In this document: positions 7,783 to 16,859 of the stretch, one piece after another
Layout: every line of letters begins with the position of its first letter
Numbering within the stretch: position 1 is the stretch's first letter
From: Mycobacterium cookii
GTDB taxonomy: Bacteria > Actinomycetota > Actinomycetes > Mycobacteriales > Mycobacteriaceae
Assembly (NCBI RefSeq): GCF_010727945.1
Contig: NZ_AP022569.1
Location: 806,001 to 870,000, forward strand
Direction of reading: 5' to 3'
Length of the DNA: 64,000 nucleotides
Notes under the pieces: generated by a model
What the model saw: the letters and a program-made list of their open reading frames with translations, nothing else
Told to the model about the DNA's origin: nothing
Database searches by the model: none
Position numbers and translations under genes: made by a program

Positions 7783-8811
7783 ATGAAGGAAAATCTGAGA
7801 GGCACCATCGTGGGCCTCGGCATCTTCCTGATGGTGTGCGGTCTCGCCGCATTTCTGTTGTTCGCCGTTTTCGCGCAGCTTCGCTTCGGTGCGGGCAACA
7901 CCTACTACGCCCAGTTCAGCAATGTGAGCAACCTGCGCAAGGGCAAATTGGTCCGGATCGCCGGGGTCGAGGTGGGCAAGGTCAAAGACATCGCGATCAA
8001 CTCCGATGCGACTGTGCGGGTTGAGTTCACCGCCGACAAGTCGGTGACCCTCACCGAAGGCACGCGGGCAGTCCTGCGCTACGACAACCTGTTCGGCGAT
8101 CGCTACCTCGCACTCGAAGAAGGGGCCGGGGGTGTGCAGAGACTTGCTCCCGGCCAGACCATTCCGATGAACCGAACGGCGCCCGCGCTGGATCTGGACG
8201 CATTGATCGGCGGCTTCCGACCGCTCTTCCGGGCACTGAACCCTGAGCAGGTCAATGCGTTGAGCGGACAGCTGATTCAGGCGTTCGACGGACAGGGCCC
8301 GACGATCGGCTCGTTTCTGGAAGGCGCTGCCGCGGTGACCAACACGTTGGCCGACCGCGACCTGCTGATCGGTCAGGTCGTCGACAACCTGAACGTGGTG
8401 CTCGGGTCGCTCGGCGGTCAAAGCGACCGGTTGGACAAAGCGGTGACGTCGCTGTCGGAGTTGATACATGGTCTGGCGGAACACAAGACAGAGATCACCA
8501 ATGCGGTGGCCTACACCAACGCCGCCGCGGGGTCGGTCGCCGACCTGCTGTCGCAGGCCCGCGCGCCGTTCCAAAAGGTGGTCCAGGAGACCGACCGGAC
8601 CGCGAGCATCGCGGTGGCCGATCACGACTACCTCGACAATTTGCTCAACACGCTGCCGGACAAGTACCGGGTGATGGACCGCCAAGCGATGTATGGCGAC
8701 TTCTTCAGCTTCTACCTGTGCGACATCGTGCTCAAACTGAACGGCAAAGGCGGCCAACCGGTTTACGTGAAGGTCGCCGGTCAGCCCACCGGGCGGTGCG
8801 CGCCCAAATGA
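7783..8811 (+). CDS. mceB: MceB: Mce-family substrate-binding protein
   Basis: The 342-residue MceB has an N-terminal transmembrane helix (about 8-32) and an MCE domain (YYAQFSNVSNLRKGKLVRIAG, then VEVGKVKDI, to about residue 115). A helical needle region follows, with the conserved end FFSFYLCDIVLKLNGKGGQ. The ribosome site CAGGAGACGAGCC precedes the ATG. There are 56 bases between mceA and mceB, the widest gap in the operon, but no terminator is visible. The stop overlaps the mceC start as ATGA. Confidence 0.95.
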   Translation: MKENLRGTIVGLGIFLMVCGLAAFLLFAVFAQLRFGAGNTYYAQFSNVSNLRKGKLVRIAGVEVGKVKDIAINSDATVRVEFTADKSVTLTEGTRAVLRYDNLFGDRYLALEEGAGGVQRLAPGQTIPMNRTAPALDLDALIGGFRPLFRALNPEQVNALSGQLIQAFDGQGPTIGSFLEGAAAVTNTLADRDLLIGQVVDNLNVVLGSLGGQSDRLDKAVTSLSELIHGLAEHKTEITNAVAYTNAAAGSVADLLSQARAPFQKVVQETDRTASIAVADHDYLDNLLNTLPDKYRVMDRQAMYGDFFSFYLCDIVLKLNGKGGQPVYVKVAGQPTGRCAPK

Positions 8812-10139
8812 AAATGTTCTCCGAACGCAACCCGCTGATCATCGGCGCCGTCGGCATCGCGGCGGTCAGCCTGGTCGTGCTGGCCGCGCTGCAGTACCAG
8901 AAGCTGCCGTTCTTCAACGGGGGCAGAACCGTCTCCGCGTATTTCGCCGACGCGGGCGGCCTGAAGACCGGCAACGGCGTGGAGGTCTCCGGGTTTCCGG
9001 TGGGCAAAGTGTCCAGCATCGAACTGGACGGGCCCGGCGTACTGGTCAAGTTCAAGGTCACCAACCGCGTCCATCTGGGGGAGCGCACCGAGGCGGCGAT
9101 CAAGACCAAAGGCCTGCTCGGCAGCAAGATCGTCGACGTCGTGCCGCGCGGCAGCGGCCAACTCGACAGTGCCATCCCGATGGACCGGACGGTGTCGCCG
9201 TATCAGCTGCCCGACGCCCTGGGTGACTTGGCCACCACGATCAGCGGGCTGAACACCGATCAGCTGTCCGACTCGTTGGCCACCCTCGCGCAAACCTTTT
9301 CGCACACCTCACCGGACCTGAAGAACGCTGTCCAGGGGGTGGCGCGATTCGCCGAAACCCTCGACGAGCGCGACGCCGAGCTCCGCACCCTGTTGACCAA
9401 TGCGGCCCAGGCGACCGGAGTGCTGGCCAAGCGCACCGACCAGGTGGTCAGCCTGGTGCACGACACGAATGCACTGCTGGCGCAGCTGCGGACGCAGAGC
9501 GCTGCCCTGGATCGAGTCGCAGTCAACATCTCCGCGGTCTCGCGACAGTTGAAGGGGTTCATCGGCGAAAACCGAGAGCAGTTGCGTCCGGCTCTGGACA
9601 AGCTCAACGGGGTGCTGGCGATCGTCGACAACCGCAAAGAACGACTGCAGCAGGTCATTCCGATGGTCAACGCCTATGTGATGTCACTCGGCGAATCGGT
9701 CGCGTCAGGCCCGTTCTTCAAGGCGTACGTGGTGAACCTGCTGCCGGGTCAGTTCGTCCAGCCGTTCATCAACTCGGCGTTCTCCGATCTGGGATTGGAC
9801 CCCTCGACACTGCTGCCGTCGCAGCTGACCGACCCGCCGACCGGTCAGCGCGGGACGCCGCCACTGCCGATGCCCTACCCCCGGACCGGCCAGGGTGGTC
9901 CGCCCCGACAGAATCTGCCCGACGCGATCACCGGCAATCCGGGCGACCGCCCTTGCGGGGGCCCGGGTCCCGGCTGCTACCCGTACCGGCAACCGCCACC
10001 GCCACCGCCGCCCGGTGGCCCACCACCGGGACCCCCCGCGCCGGCGCCGCCCCGGCTCGGATCGGTGCCGCAGCCCACGCCCGCGCCGGGCAGCATCGAG
10101 GTGGGCCCGGGTCCCACCCGGCCCGGAGCTGAATCGTGA
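8808..10139 (+). CDS. mceC: MceC: Mce-family protein with proline-rich C-terminus
   Basis: The 443-residue MceC has a transmembrane helix at about 8-28, an MCE domain (ISAYF-type segment SAYFADAGGLKTGNGVEVSG, then FPVGKVSSI), a helical domain to about 330 and a strongly Pro-rich tail (about 350-443, with a run of seven prolines). Pro-rich MceC tails are usual in mycobacteria. The start was placed at the ATG overlapping the mceB stop. A longer frame upstream is read-through of mceB sequence in another phase. It ends in a TGATG overlap with mceD. Confidence 0.95.
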   Translation: MKMFSERNPLIIGAVGIAAVSLVVLAALQYQKLPFFNGGRTVSAYFADAGGLKTGNGVEVSGFPVGKVSSIELDGPGVLVKFKVTNRVHLGERTEAAIKTKGLLGSKIVDVVPRGSGQLDSAIPMDRTVSPYQLPDALGDLATTISGLNTDQLSDSLATLAQTFSHTSPDLKNAVQGVARFAETLDERDAELRTLLTNAAQATGVLAKRTDQVVSLVHDTNALLAQLRTQSAALDRVAVNISAVSRQLKGFIGENREQLRPALDKLNGVLAIVDNRKERLQQVIPMVNAYVMSLGESVASGPFFKAYVVNLLPGQFVQPFINSAFSDLGLDPSTLLPSQLTDPPTGQRGTPPLPMPYPRTGQGGPPRQNLPDAITGNPGDRPCGGPGPGCYPYRQPPPPPPPGGPPPGPPAPAPPRLGSVPQPTPAPGSIEVGPGPTRPGAES

Positions 10140-11443
10140 TGGCGCGGCTGCTGCGGTCCCGCGTTGCGGTGGCGGCCGCACTCGCGGTGATCCTCGTCGG
10201 CGGGCTGGTCGCGTTGATGCGGGCCGGCGATCAGACCGACCGAACCGTTGTCGTCGGCTACTTCGACAACAGCAGCGGACTGTTCCGCGGCGACGACGTG
10301 AGCATCCGCGGCGTGACCGTCGGCAAGGTGGACAAGATCGAGCCGCAGCCGCTGCGGTCCAAGATCACCTTCTGGTTCGACCGCAAGTACAAGGTGCCGG
10401 CCGACGCCAAGGCCGCGATCCTGTCACCGCAGCTGGTGACGGGCCGCGCCATTCAGCTGACGCCGCCGTACTCCGGCGGACCGACGATGGCTGACGGCGC
10501 GGTCATCCCGCAGAACCGCACCGCGGTGCCCGTCGAGTGGGACGATCTGCGCGCGCAGCTGGAGCGGGTCACCAAACTGCTGCAGCCCACCCAAGCGGGC
10601 GGGGTGAGCACATTGGGTGCACTGATCAACACGGCTGCAGACAACCTGCGGGGCCAGGGCGCCAACATCCGCGACACCATCATCAAGTTGTCGCAGACCG
10701 TGTCCGCGCTCGGCGACCACAGCAACGACGTCTTCGGCACGTTCAAGAACCTGTCCACGTTGGTGACGGCGCTGCACGACAGCGCCGACCTGCTCGAGCA
10801 CTTGAACCGCAATCTCGCCGCGGTGTCGTCGGTGCTGGCCGACGACCCGAACAAGATCGGCCAGGCAATCAAAGACCTCAACGCGGTCGTCGGCGATGTG
10901 CAGAGTTTCGCCGCCGACAACCGCGATGCGGTGGGCACCGCATCCGACAAGCTGGCGTCGATCACCACGGCGGTGGTCCAAAGCCTCGATGACATCAAGC
11001 AGACCTTGCATCTCGGGCCGACCGTGCTGCAGGACTTCAACAACATCTTCGAGCCGGCCAACGGTGCACTGACCGGCGCCCTGGCGGTCAACAACTTCGC
11101 CAACCCGATCAGCTTCCTGTGCGGTTCGGTGCAGGCCGCGTCTCGGCTGGGCGCCGAGCAGGCGTCGAAACTCTGCGCGCAATACCTGGCACCGATCTTC
11201 AAGAACCGGCAGTACAATTTCCTGCCGCTCGGGGAGAACCTCTTCGTCGGAGCACAGGCCAGGCCCAACGAGGTCACCTACAGCGAGGATTGGATGCGGC
11301 CGGATCACGTTCCGCCGGCGCCGGCTGCCGCAGCGACGAATGCGCCGCCGCCCGGGATAGCGCCGCCCCCGGCCACCGGCACGGTCGCCACCAACCCCGC
11401 AGCCGGACTGCCCGGAATGATGGTCCCCGGCGGTGGCTCATGA
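10139..11443 (+). CDS. mceD: MceD: Mce-family substrate-binding protein
   Basis: The 434-residue MceD has a transmembrane helix (about 8-25) and an MCE domain (VVVGYFDNSSGLFRGDDVSI, RGVTVGKVDKI; about 35-115). The long helical region (about 130-300) contains repeated SALGD/LADDPNKIGQAIKDL-type segments, and the C-terminus is Pro/Ala-rich. The ATG shares a base with the mceC stop; an in-frame GTG one codon earlier is an equally possible start. It overlaps mceE by ATGA, so stoichiometric synthesis of C-D-E is likely through coupling. Confidence 0.95.
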   Translation: MARLLRSRVAVAAALAVILVGGLVALMRAGDQTDRTVVVGYFDNSSGLFRGDDVSIRGVTVGKVDKIEPQPLRSKITFWFDRKYKVPADAKAAILSPQLVTGRAIQLTPPYSGGPTMADGAVIPQNRTAVPVEWDDLRAQLERVTKLLQPTQAGGVSTLGALINTAADNLRGQGANIRDTIIKLSQTVSALGDHSNDVFGTFKNLSTLVTALHDSADLLEHLNRNLAAVSSVLADDPNKIGQAIKDLNAVVGDVQSFAADNRDAVGTASDKLASITTAVVQSLDDIKQTLHLGPTVLQDFNNIFEPANGALTGALAVNNFANPISFLCGSVQAASRLGAEQASKLCAQYLAPIFKNRQYNFLPLGENLFVGAQARPNEVTYSEDWMRPDHVPPAPAAAATNAPPPGIAPPPATGTVATNPAAGLPGMMVPGGGS

Positions 11444-12597
11444 GATTCAGCTGGCGCGGCCGCGCGGTGGCGGGCGTGATGATGTGCCTCGCCGTGGCCG
11501 GCACGTCGGGGTGCAGTTGGCGCGGACTGAATTCGCTGGCGCTGCCCGGAACCCAGGGCAGCGGCCCGAGTTCGTTCGTGATCCAGGCGCAGATGCCCGA
11601 CGTCAACAACATCCAACCGAACTCGCGGGTCCGAGTTGCCGACGTCACGGTCGGCCATGTGACCAAGATCGAGCGCCAGGGCTGGCATGCGCTGTTGACC
11701 ATGCGACTCAACGACGACGTTCGTCTGCCGGCCAACGCGACCGCAAAGATCGGCACCACCAGCCTGCTCGGTTCGCTGCACATCGAGTTGGCGCCGCCGA
11801 CCAGTGAGCCGCCGCAGGGCAGGCTGCACGACGGTTCACTCATCCCGTTGTCGCACGCGGGGGCCTACCCGAGCACCGAGCAGACGCTGGCCGCGTTGTC
11901 GCTGGTGCTCAACGGCGGGGGGCTGGGCCAGGTCCAGGACATCACCGAGGCGTTGAGCACCGCGTTCCGCGGCCGCGAACGCGACCTGCGCAGCTTGATC
12001 GGCCAACTCGACAAGTTCACCGCGAATCTCAACGACCAGAAGGGCGACATCATCGCGGCCGCGGAGAAGCTCAACAATCTCGTCGGAAAGTTCGCCGCGC
12101 AGAAACCCGTCCTGGACCGGGCCATCGAGACCCTTCCCGATGCCTTGGCGGTGCTCAACGAGGAGCGGGACAACATGGTCCAGGCGGCTGATCAGCTGGG
12201 CAAATTCAGCGCCCTCACGGCGGACACGGTCAACAAGACCCAGGCGAACCTGGTCAAAGAGTTGAAACAAGTTGGACCGGTTTTGGAGTCGCTGGCCAAT
12301 GCGGGCCCGAGCATGACCCGTGCGCTCAGCCTGATCCCGACCTTCCCGTTCCCGAACGAGACCTTCGAGAATTTCATGCGGGGCGACTACGTCAACCTGA
12401 CCGCGATCATCGACCTCACCCTCAGCCGGATCGACCAAGGACTGTTCACCGGTACCCGGTTCGAGTGCCACCTGACCCAACTGGAGCTGCAGTGGGGTCG
12501 CACCATCGGCCAGTACCCGAGCCCGTGCATGGCGGGCACCCCGTCCGTCGCGGGCAATCCGCTGACGATTCCGTACCGCTGGGACCAGGGGCGCTAG
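11440..12597 (+). CDS. mceE: MceE: Mce-family lipoprotein
   Basis: The 385-residue MceE has a lipoprotein signal peptide: MRFSWRGRAVAG, a hydrophobic core, then the lipobox AGTSGC with Cys about 24. The MCE domain follows (FVIQAQMPDVNNIQPNSRVRV, then ADVTVGHVTKI), and then the helical domain. MceE is characteristically the lipidated member of the hexamer, equivalent to LprK/LprN in M. tuberculosis. The start at the ATGA overlap with mceD gives exactly the expected signal peptide. It ends in TAG directly abutting the mceF ATG. Confidence 0.95.
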   Translation: MRFSWRGRAVAGVMMCLAVAGTSGCSWRGLNSLALPGTQGSGPSSFVIQAQMPDVNNIQPNSRVRVADVTVGHVTKIERQGWHALLTMRLNDDVRLPANATAKIGTTSLLGSLHIELAPPTSEPPQGRLHDGSLIPLSHAGAYPSTEQTLAALSLVLNGGGLGQVQDITEALSTAFRGRERDLRSLIGQLDKFTANLNDQKGDIIAAAEKLNNLVGKFAAQKPVLDRAIETLPDALAVLNEERDNMVQAADQLGKFSALTADTVNKTQANLVKELKQVGPVLESLANAGPSMTRALSLIPTFPFPNETFENFMRGDYVNLTAIIDLTLSRIDQGLFTGTRFECHLTQLELQWGRTIGQYPSPCMAGTPSVAGNPLTIPYRWDQGR

Positions 12598-14058
12598 ATG
12601 CATCTGGACAGGCGAATGAAGATGCAGCTGATCATCCTGAGCGTGATCGCGCTGGTGGCGCTGTCGGTGATGTCCCTGCACTTCGTGAAACTGCCGGCCA
12701 TGCTGTTCGGTGTCGGGCGGTACACCGTGCAGCTGGAATTGCCGCAATCGGGCGGGCTGTATCAAACCGGCAATGTCACTTACCGCGGAACCGAAGTCGG
12801 CCGGGTGCAGTCGGTGCACCTGACCAAGACCGGCGTCGAAGCCTTGCTGTCGCTGAAATCCGGCATCGCGATTCCGCGAGATCTCAAGGCCGAGGTGCAC
12901 AGTCAATCGGCGATCGGCGAATCGTACGTGGAGTTGCTGCCCCGCAACGGCACCTCGCCGCCGCTCAAGGACGGCGACGTGATTCAGCCCGCCGACACGT
13001 CGGTGCCCCCTGACATCAACGCGTTGCTCAGCGCCGCGAACACCGCTTTGCAGGCGATACCTCACGACAACCTGAAGACCGTGATCGACGAGTCGTACAC
13101 GGCGGTGGGCGGTTTGGGCCCGGAACTGTCCCGCATCGTCAAAGGCGGGTCGAACCTGTCGATCGACGCACGCAAGAACCTCGACCCGCTGCTTGCCCTG
13201 ATCGACAAGTGGCAGCCGGTCGCGGACTCGCAGATCCAGACGTCGGACGCCATTCAGGGTTGGGCGGCGCACTTGGCGACCGTGACGACCGAGTTGCAGA
13301 GAAACGACCAGGCGGTGGCCGCCGTGATCGATCACGGCGGGCCGGCGCTGAACGAAGCTCGTCAGCTGATCGAGCGGGTGCAACCCACGCTGCCGGTTCT
13401 GATGGCCAATCTCACCAGCGTCGCCCAGGTTGGGCTCGACTACCAGAATGACATCGAGTCGCTGTTGGTGATTTTTCCGGAGTCGATCAACGCCGAACAG
13501 GCCGGCATTCTCGGCAACTTGAACAGCAAGCAGGCCTACAAGGGCCAGTACCTGAGCTTCAACCTGAACATCAACTTGCCGCCGCCGTGCACGACCGGGT
13601 TTCTGCCGGCGCAGCAGGAGCGGGTGCCCACCTTCGAGGACGCTCCGCCGCGGCCGCCCGGCGACCTCTACTGCCGGATCCCACAGGAGTCGCCGATCAC
13701 CGGCGTGCGTGGCGCCCGGAATCTGCCGTGCGAGACCAGGCCCGGCAAGCGCGCACCGACGGTCAAGCTCTGCGAGAGCGACGAAAACTATGTGCCGCTC
13801 AACGACGGCAACGCCTGGAAGGGCGACCCGAACGCGACGTACACCGGGCAAGACGTTCCGCAGCTGCCACCCGGGTCGCCGCCGCGCAAGGAAACACCCC
13901 CGCCGGCGCCCCCGCCCCCGGTGGCCGCCGCCCAGTACAACCCGGCCACCGGCACCTATCTCGGGCCCGACGGCCGTCAGTACACCCGATCCGATCTGGC
14001 CCAGCCGGCACCGAACGGCAGGTCATGGCAAACGATGCTACTGCCTCCGGGCAACTGA
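12598..14058 (+). CDS. mceF: MceF: Mce-family substrate-binding protein
   Basis: The 486-residue MceF has a transmembrane helix (about 10-32), an MCE domain (YTVQLELPQSGGLYQTGNVTY, RGTEVGRVQSV), and helical and C-terminal Mce domains. Its Cys-rich segment (about 325-400: PPPCTTGFLP, YCRIPQ, NLPCETRPG, VKLCESD) is typical of MceF. The Pro-rich tail ends in YNPATGTYLGPDGRQY, a motif found near the end of many MceF proteins. ATG abuts the mceE stop with no gap; a second in-frame ATG lies at codon 7. Confidence 0.95.
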   Translation: MHLDRRMKMQLIILSVIALVALSVMSLHFVKLPAMLFGVGRYTVQLELPQSGGLYQTGNVTYRGTEVGRVQSVHLTKTGVEALLSLKSGIAIPRDLKAEVHSQSAIGESYVELLPRNGTSPPLKDGDVIQPADTSVPPDINALLSAANTALQAIPHDNLKTVIDESYTAVGGLGPELSRIVKGGSNLSIDARKNLDPLLALIDKWQPVADSQIQTSDAIQGWAAHLATVTTELQRNDQAVAAVIDHGGPALNEARQLIERVQPTLPVLMANLTSVAQVGLDYQNDIESLLVIFPESINAEQAGILGNLNSKQAYKGQYLSFNLNINLPPPCTTGFLPAQQERVPTFEDAPPRPPGDLYCRIPQESPITGVRGARNLPCETRPGKRAPTVKLCESDENYVPLNDGNAWKGDPNATYTGQDVPQLPPGSPPRKETPPPAPPPPVAAAQYNPATGTYLGPDGRQYTRSDLAQPAPNGRSWQTMLLPPGN

Positions 14059-14087
14059 CAGCAGGACGAAAACGGAAGGAGAACGGC

Positions 14088-14669
14088 ATGCAGGCAGTGG
14101 TTGATTCCGAACCGCATACGGATAACGAGGACATCAGGGATGTCGACGACTGTGCCTCCGAACCGGCCGCAAACGAGATGGAGGGTGAGCGGGATCCGCG
14201 GCGCGCAACACTGTTCGGTCTGGCAATTGTCGCCGCATTGGCAATCCTGGTCGGCTGGTTGGGTTTTCACGCCTACCAGTCGCAACAGCCGCAGGCCAAG
14301 AGACAACAGTTCCTGCAGACGGCCAGGCAGGGCGCGCTGAACCTGACGACGATCGACTGGCAGCACGCCGACGCCGACGTGCATCGCATACTCGACGGGG
14401 CGACGGGGGAGTTCTACGACGACTTCGCCAAACGGTCACAGCCGTTCATCGAGGTGCTCAAGCAATCGAAGGCCAAGACGGTCGGCACGATCACGCAGGC
14501 CGGGTTGGAGTCGGAGACGGCTGATTCCGCGCGGGCGCTGGTGGCGGTGTCGGTTTTGACGTCGGATGCCGCTGCGGCTCAACAGGTTCCGCGGGAATGG
14601 CGGATGCGCATCGACGTGCAGAAACTGGGCGATCAAGTGAAGATTTCGAACGTCGGGTTCGTGCCATGA
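14088..14669 (+). CDS. Mce-associated membrane protein (Mam), first copy
   Basis: The 193-residue protein has an acidic cytoplasmic N-terminus (about 1-40), one transmembrane helix (about 44-64: LFGLAIVAALAILVGWLGF) and a periplasmic alpha+beta domain of NTF2-like type found in Mce-associated proteins (Mas/Mam). Such proteins stabilise the Mce complex, like Mam4A/B (OmamA family). AAGGAG lies seven bases before the ATG, so this start was preferred to an earlier ATG at 14025. It overlaps the next mam gene by ATGA. Confidence 0.88.
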   Translation: MQAVVDSEPHTDNEDIRDVDDCASEPAANEMEGERDPRRATLFGLAIVAALAILVGWLGFHAYQSQQPQAKRQQFLQTARQGALNLTTIDWQHADADVHRILDGATGEFYDDFAKRSQPFIEVLKQSKAKTVGTITQAGLESETADSARALVAVSVLTSDAAAAQQVPREWRMRIDVQKLGDQVKISNVGFVP

Positions 14670-15271
14670 GGTGGCCGAAGCCGCGCCGCACAAGTGACCG
14701 ACCTGTTGACGACACCGCGCCGGAGATTGCCGACGCAGAGGTCGGCGAACCGGATCGCGACGAGCAGCCAACGGCCCCGGGCCGGCGTCGCCGTGAATCG
14801 CGGGCGCTCGCCTATACGCTACTACCCGTCTTGGCGCTGCTGCTGGCGTCCGCTGCGGGATACCTGAAATGGCAGCAAGAGTCGGTCCGTGAAGCTCAGG
14901 TGGCCGGCGCAGAATCCCTGCGGGCCGCCACCGACGGCGCCATCGCGCTGCTGTCGTACAAGCCCGAGACCGTGCAGAAGGACCTCGACGCTGCGCGGAG
15001 CCGGTTGACCGGCACCTTTCTAAACGCCTACACCTCGCTCACCCACGACGTCGTGATCCCGGGCGCGCAGCAGAAGCAGATCGCGGCGGTGGCCTCTGTC
15101 CCGGCCGCTGCGACGGTACAGGCGAGTGCCAGCCACGCTGTCGTGCTGCTGTTCATCAACCAAAGCCTGACCATCGGCCAGGACGTGCCGACCAACAGCG
15201 CATCAAGCGTCCAGGTCGGCCTCGACAAGATCGACGGCCGATGGCTGATCTCGAAATTCGACCCGGTCTAA
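14666..15271 (+). CDS. Mce-associated membrane protein (Mam), second copy
   Basis: The 201-residue paralogue of the preceding gene has a basic/acidic cytoplasmic N-terminus rich in Arg, Asp and Pro. One transmembrane helix lies at about 49-68 (AYTLLPVLALLLASAAGYL), followed by a periplasmic domain ending in VGLDKIDGRWLISKFDPV, a hallmark of Mce-associated proteins. The ATGA overlap with the first mam gene fixes the start. Ten bases separate it from the CAP-domain gene. Confidence 0.88.
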   Translation: MRWPKPRRTSDRPVDDTAPEIADAEVGEPDRDEQPTAPGRRRRESRALAYTLLPVLALLLASAAGYLKWQQESVREAQVAGAESLRAATDGAIALLSYKPETVQKDLDAARSRLTGTFLNAYTSLTHDVVIPGAQQKQIAAVASVPAAATVQASASHAVVLLFINQSLTIGQDVPTNSASSVQVGLDKIDGRWLISKFDPV

Positions 15272-15281
15272 GGAGATCGAC

Positions 15282-15962
15282 ATGCGCAACGACTTGTTCG
15301 CCCTGACCGCCGCGGCCGTGATGGCTGCCGGCCCACTGTTGTGCACGCCGGGTGCCCACGCGGACGGCGACAACAACACGCTGATCCCAAACAACAAGCG
15401 ACTCAATGACGGAGTGGTGGCCAACACCTACACCATTCAACATCAGGCCGGATGCACCAACGACGTCAAGATCAACCCGCAACTGCAACTGGCCGCCCAA
15501 CGACACACGGACGACGTGCTGAACAACCGCAACCTCGACGGCGATATCGGCTCTGACGGCTCGTCGCCGCAAGACCGCGCCAACGCGGCGGGGTTCCACG
15601 GTCAAGTGGCCGAAACGGTCGCGATCAACCCGGCGTTGGCGATCAGCGGAGTCGAGCTGATGAACCAGTGGTACAACAACCCTGCGGACAAGGCGATCAT
15701 GGCGAACTGCGCCAACAGCCAGATCGGGGTGTGGTCGGAGAACAGCCCCGCCCGCACCGTCGTGGTGGCCGTCTACGGGCAAGCGGCCAATGCTGCCCAA
15801 CGAAACGTCGCGCAGTCGTTGCCGCCGGGTTCGCAGGCGAACAACATCCCGATTGATCCCAGCCCCGACTACGACGCCAGCGACGAGCTCGAGCACGGCA
15901 TCAACTGGTGGGCGTGGATTTTGCGGGGTGTCAGCCCAGCGCCGGGCATTCCGCCCCAGTAA
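15282..15962 (+). CDS. Secreted CAP-domain (SCP-like) protein
   Basis: The 226-residue protein has a Sec signal peptide (about 1-28, cleavage near GAHADG) and a CAP domain: LNDGVVANTYTIQHQAGC, AAQRHTDDVLNN, the GFHGQVAETV segment and GVELMNQWYNNPADKAIMAN. CAP proteins bind lipids or sterols in fungi and animals. Its position as the last gene of the mce unit, ten bases after mam with AAGGAG before the ATG, suggests a role with the importer such as capturing substrate outside the cell. That role is inference. Confidence 0.85.
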   Translation: MRNDLFALTAAAVMAAGPLLCTPGAHADGDNNTLIPNNKRLNDGVVANTYTIQHQAGCTNDVKINPQLQLAAQRHTDDVLNNRNLDGDIGSDGSSPQDRANAAGFHGQVAETVAINPALAISGVELMNQWYNNPADKAIMANCANSQIGVWSENSPARTVVVAVYGQAANAAQRNVAQSLPPGSQANNIPIDPSPDYDASDELEHGINWWAWILRGVSPAPGIPPQ

Positions 15963-15968
15963 CCGCCA

Positions 15969-16355
15969 TCAGCTCCGGCGGACGCTCAATTCGTCTGTCT
16001 GAGAGTGCTTCTCGAGGAAGCGCTCGCGGGTGACGAGATACACCGGGAACGCCATCGACACGCCGATGTAGGACAACGCCACGAACACCCAGCCCCACTT
16101 GTGGCCCAGCCCTATCCGCGAGCTGTCGGACACGACCCACACCATGAACACCAGCCAGGCAATTGCCATGTCGATGCTCAGGAACGCCGCGGTGCCGCCG
16201 GGCGCTATCGCATCGCCGAAGAACGCGATCGGGTTGAGGATATTGCCGCCTTTCGACATCCACTGAAAGGCGTTGGGCCACGTCAAGATCAGCGCCACGG
16301 CACCAGCAACGACATAAAACCCGTGGCGAATATTCGTCGACGTCGATACGGACAC
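15969..16355 (-). CDS. DUF2834 integral membrane protein
   Basis: The 128-residue protein has about three hydrophobic helices: YVVAGAVALILTWPNAFQW, AAFLSIDMAIAWLVFMVWVV and GWVFVALSYIGVSMAFPVYL. Length, spacing and the ILTWP/FFGD/SIDMA pattern match DUF2834, whose function is not known. GTG start with GAGGAG ten bases upstream. It ends six bases from the convergent CAP gene and lies just downstream of a DUF732 gene on the same strand. Confidence 0.8.
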   Translation of the reverse strand: MSVSTSTNIRHGFYVVAGAVALILTWPNAFQWMSKGGNILNPIAFFGDAIAPGGTAAFLSIDMAIAWLVFMVWVVSDSSRIGLGHKWGWVFVALSYIGVSMAFPVYLVTRERFLEKHSQTDELSVRRS

Positions 16356-16369
16356 TGGCGGGCTCCTCG

Positions 16370-16732
16370 CTAACCGTCGGGGGGTGGTCGGTAATGCTCT
16401 GCTGAATTTCGCAGCTGCCAGATTTGGTCAGGGCACAGCAGATTGACGGCGTAGGAGACCAGATAGTTGGTGGCGAACTCGTCGTTGGGGGTCACGTCGC
16501 TCTTCGCGTCGCCCATCACTTGGGCGTAGCTCTCGCCCCTGGTGACCCTGTCGCAGATCTGGTAGCCATAGCCGAGCGCGTCGTTGTTAGGAAAGTTGTA
16601 GTGCCGCCTCGCCGTAACGTCGTAGAGGTATTCCACCTGGGGTGCCGGGGCGGCGTGCGCTTGTGGGCCCGGTGACGGCACCGCTGCGCCGGCGGCGGCG
16701 ATCAGTGCGAAGAGCGATGTGGGGATCTTCAT
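16370..16732 (-). CDS. DUF732 secreted protein
   Basis: The 120-residue protein has a signal peptide (MKIPTSLFALIAAAGAAVPS, cleavage near AHAAP) and a DUF732 domain with two Cys likely to be disulfide-linked (YQICDRV and NLLCPDQ). DUF732 proteins are small exported proteins abundant in mycobacteria; their role is unknown. The ATG was chosen because it begins a clean signal peptide; a TTG seven codons upstream would only add polar residues. The upstream 127 bases show no gene. Confidence 0.8.
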   Translation of the reverse strand: MKIPTSLFALIAAAGAAVPSPGPQAHAAPAPQVEYLYDVTARRHYNFPNNDALGYGYQICDRVTRGESYAQVMGDAKSDVTPNDEFATNYLVSYAVNLLCPDQIWQLRNSAEHYRPPPDG

Positions 16733-16859
16733 GGCTGACTCATCCGTGATCAATCGGTGGCTTGCGATTAAGTTACGGGAAAGATCACCAGGTCACGTCC
16801 CCCTAGGCAGGGATTTTCTGCGCCGACGAGAGTGACCGCGTCGCAGGATCTTCGGCGGA

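Noticed and set aside
11836..13851. 671-codon antisense frame over mceE/mceF
   Set aside because: The sense strand encodes canonical Mce domains with coupled starts; the antisense protein has no recognisable motif.
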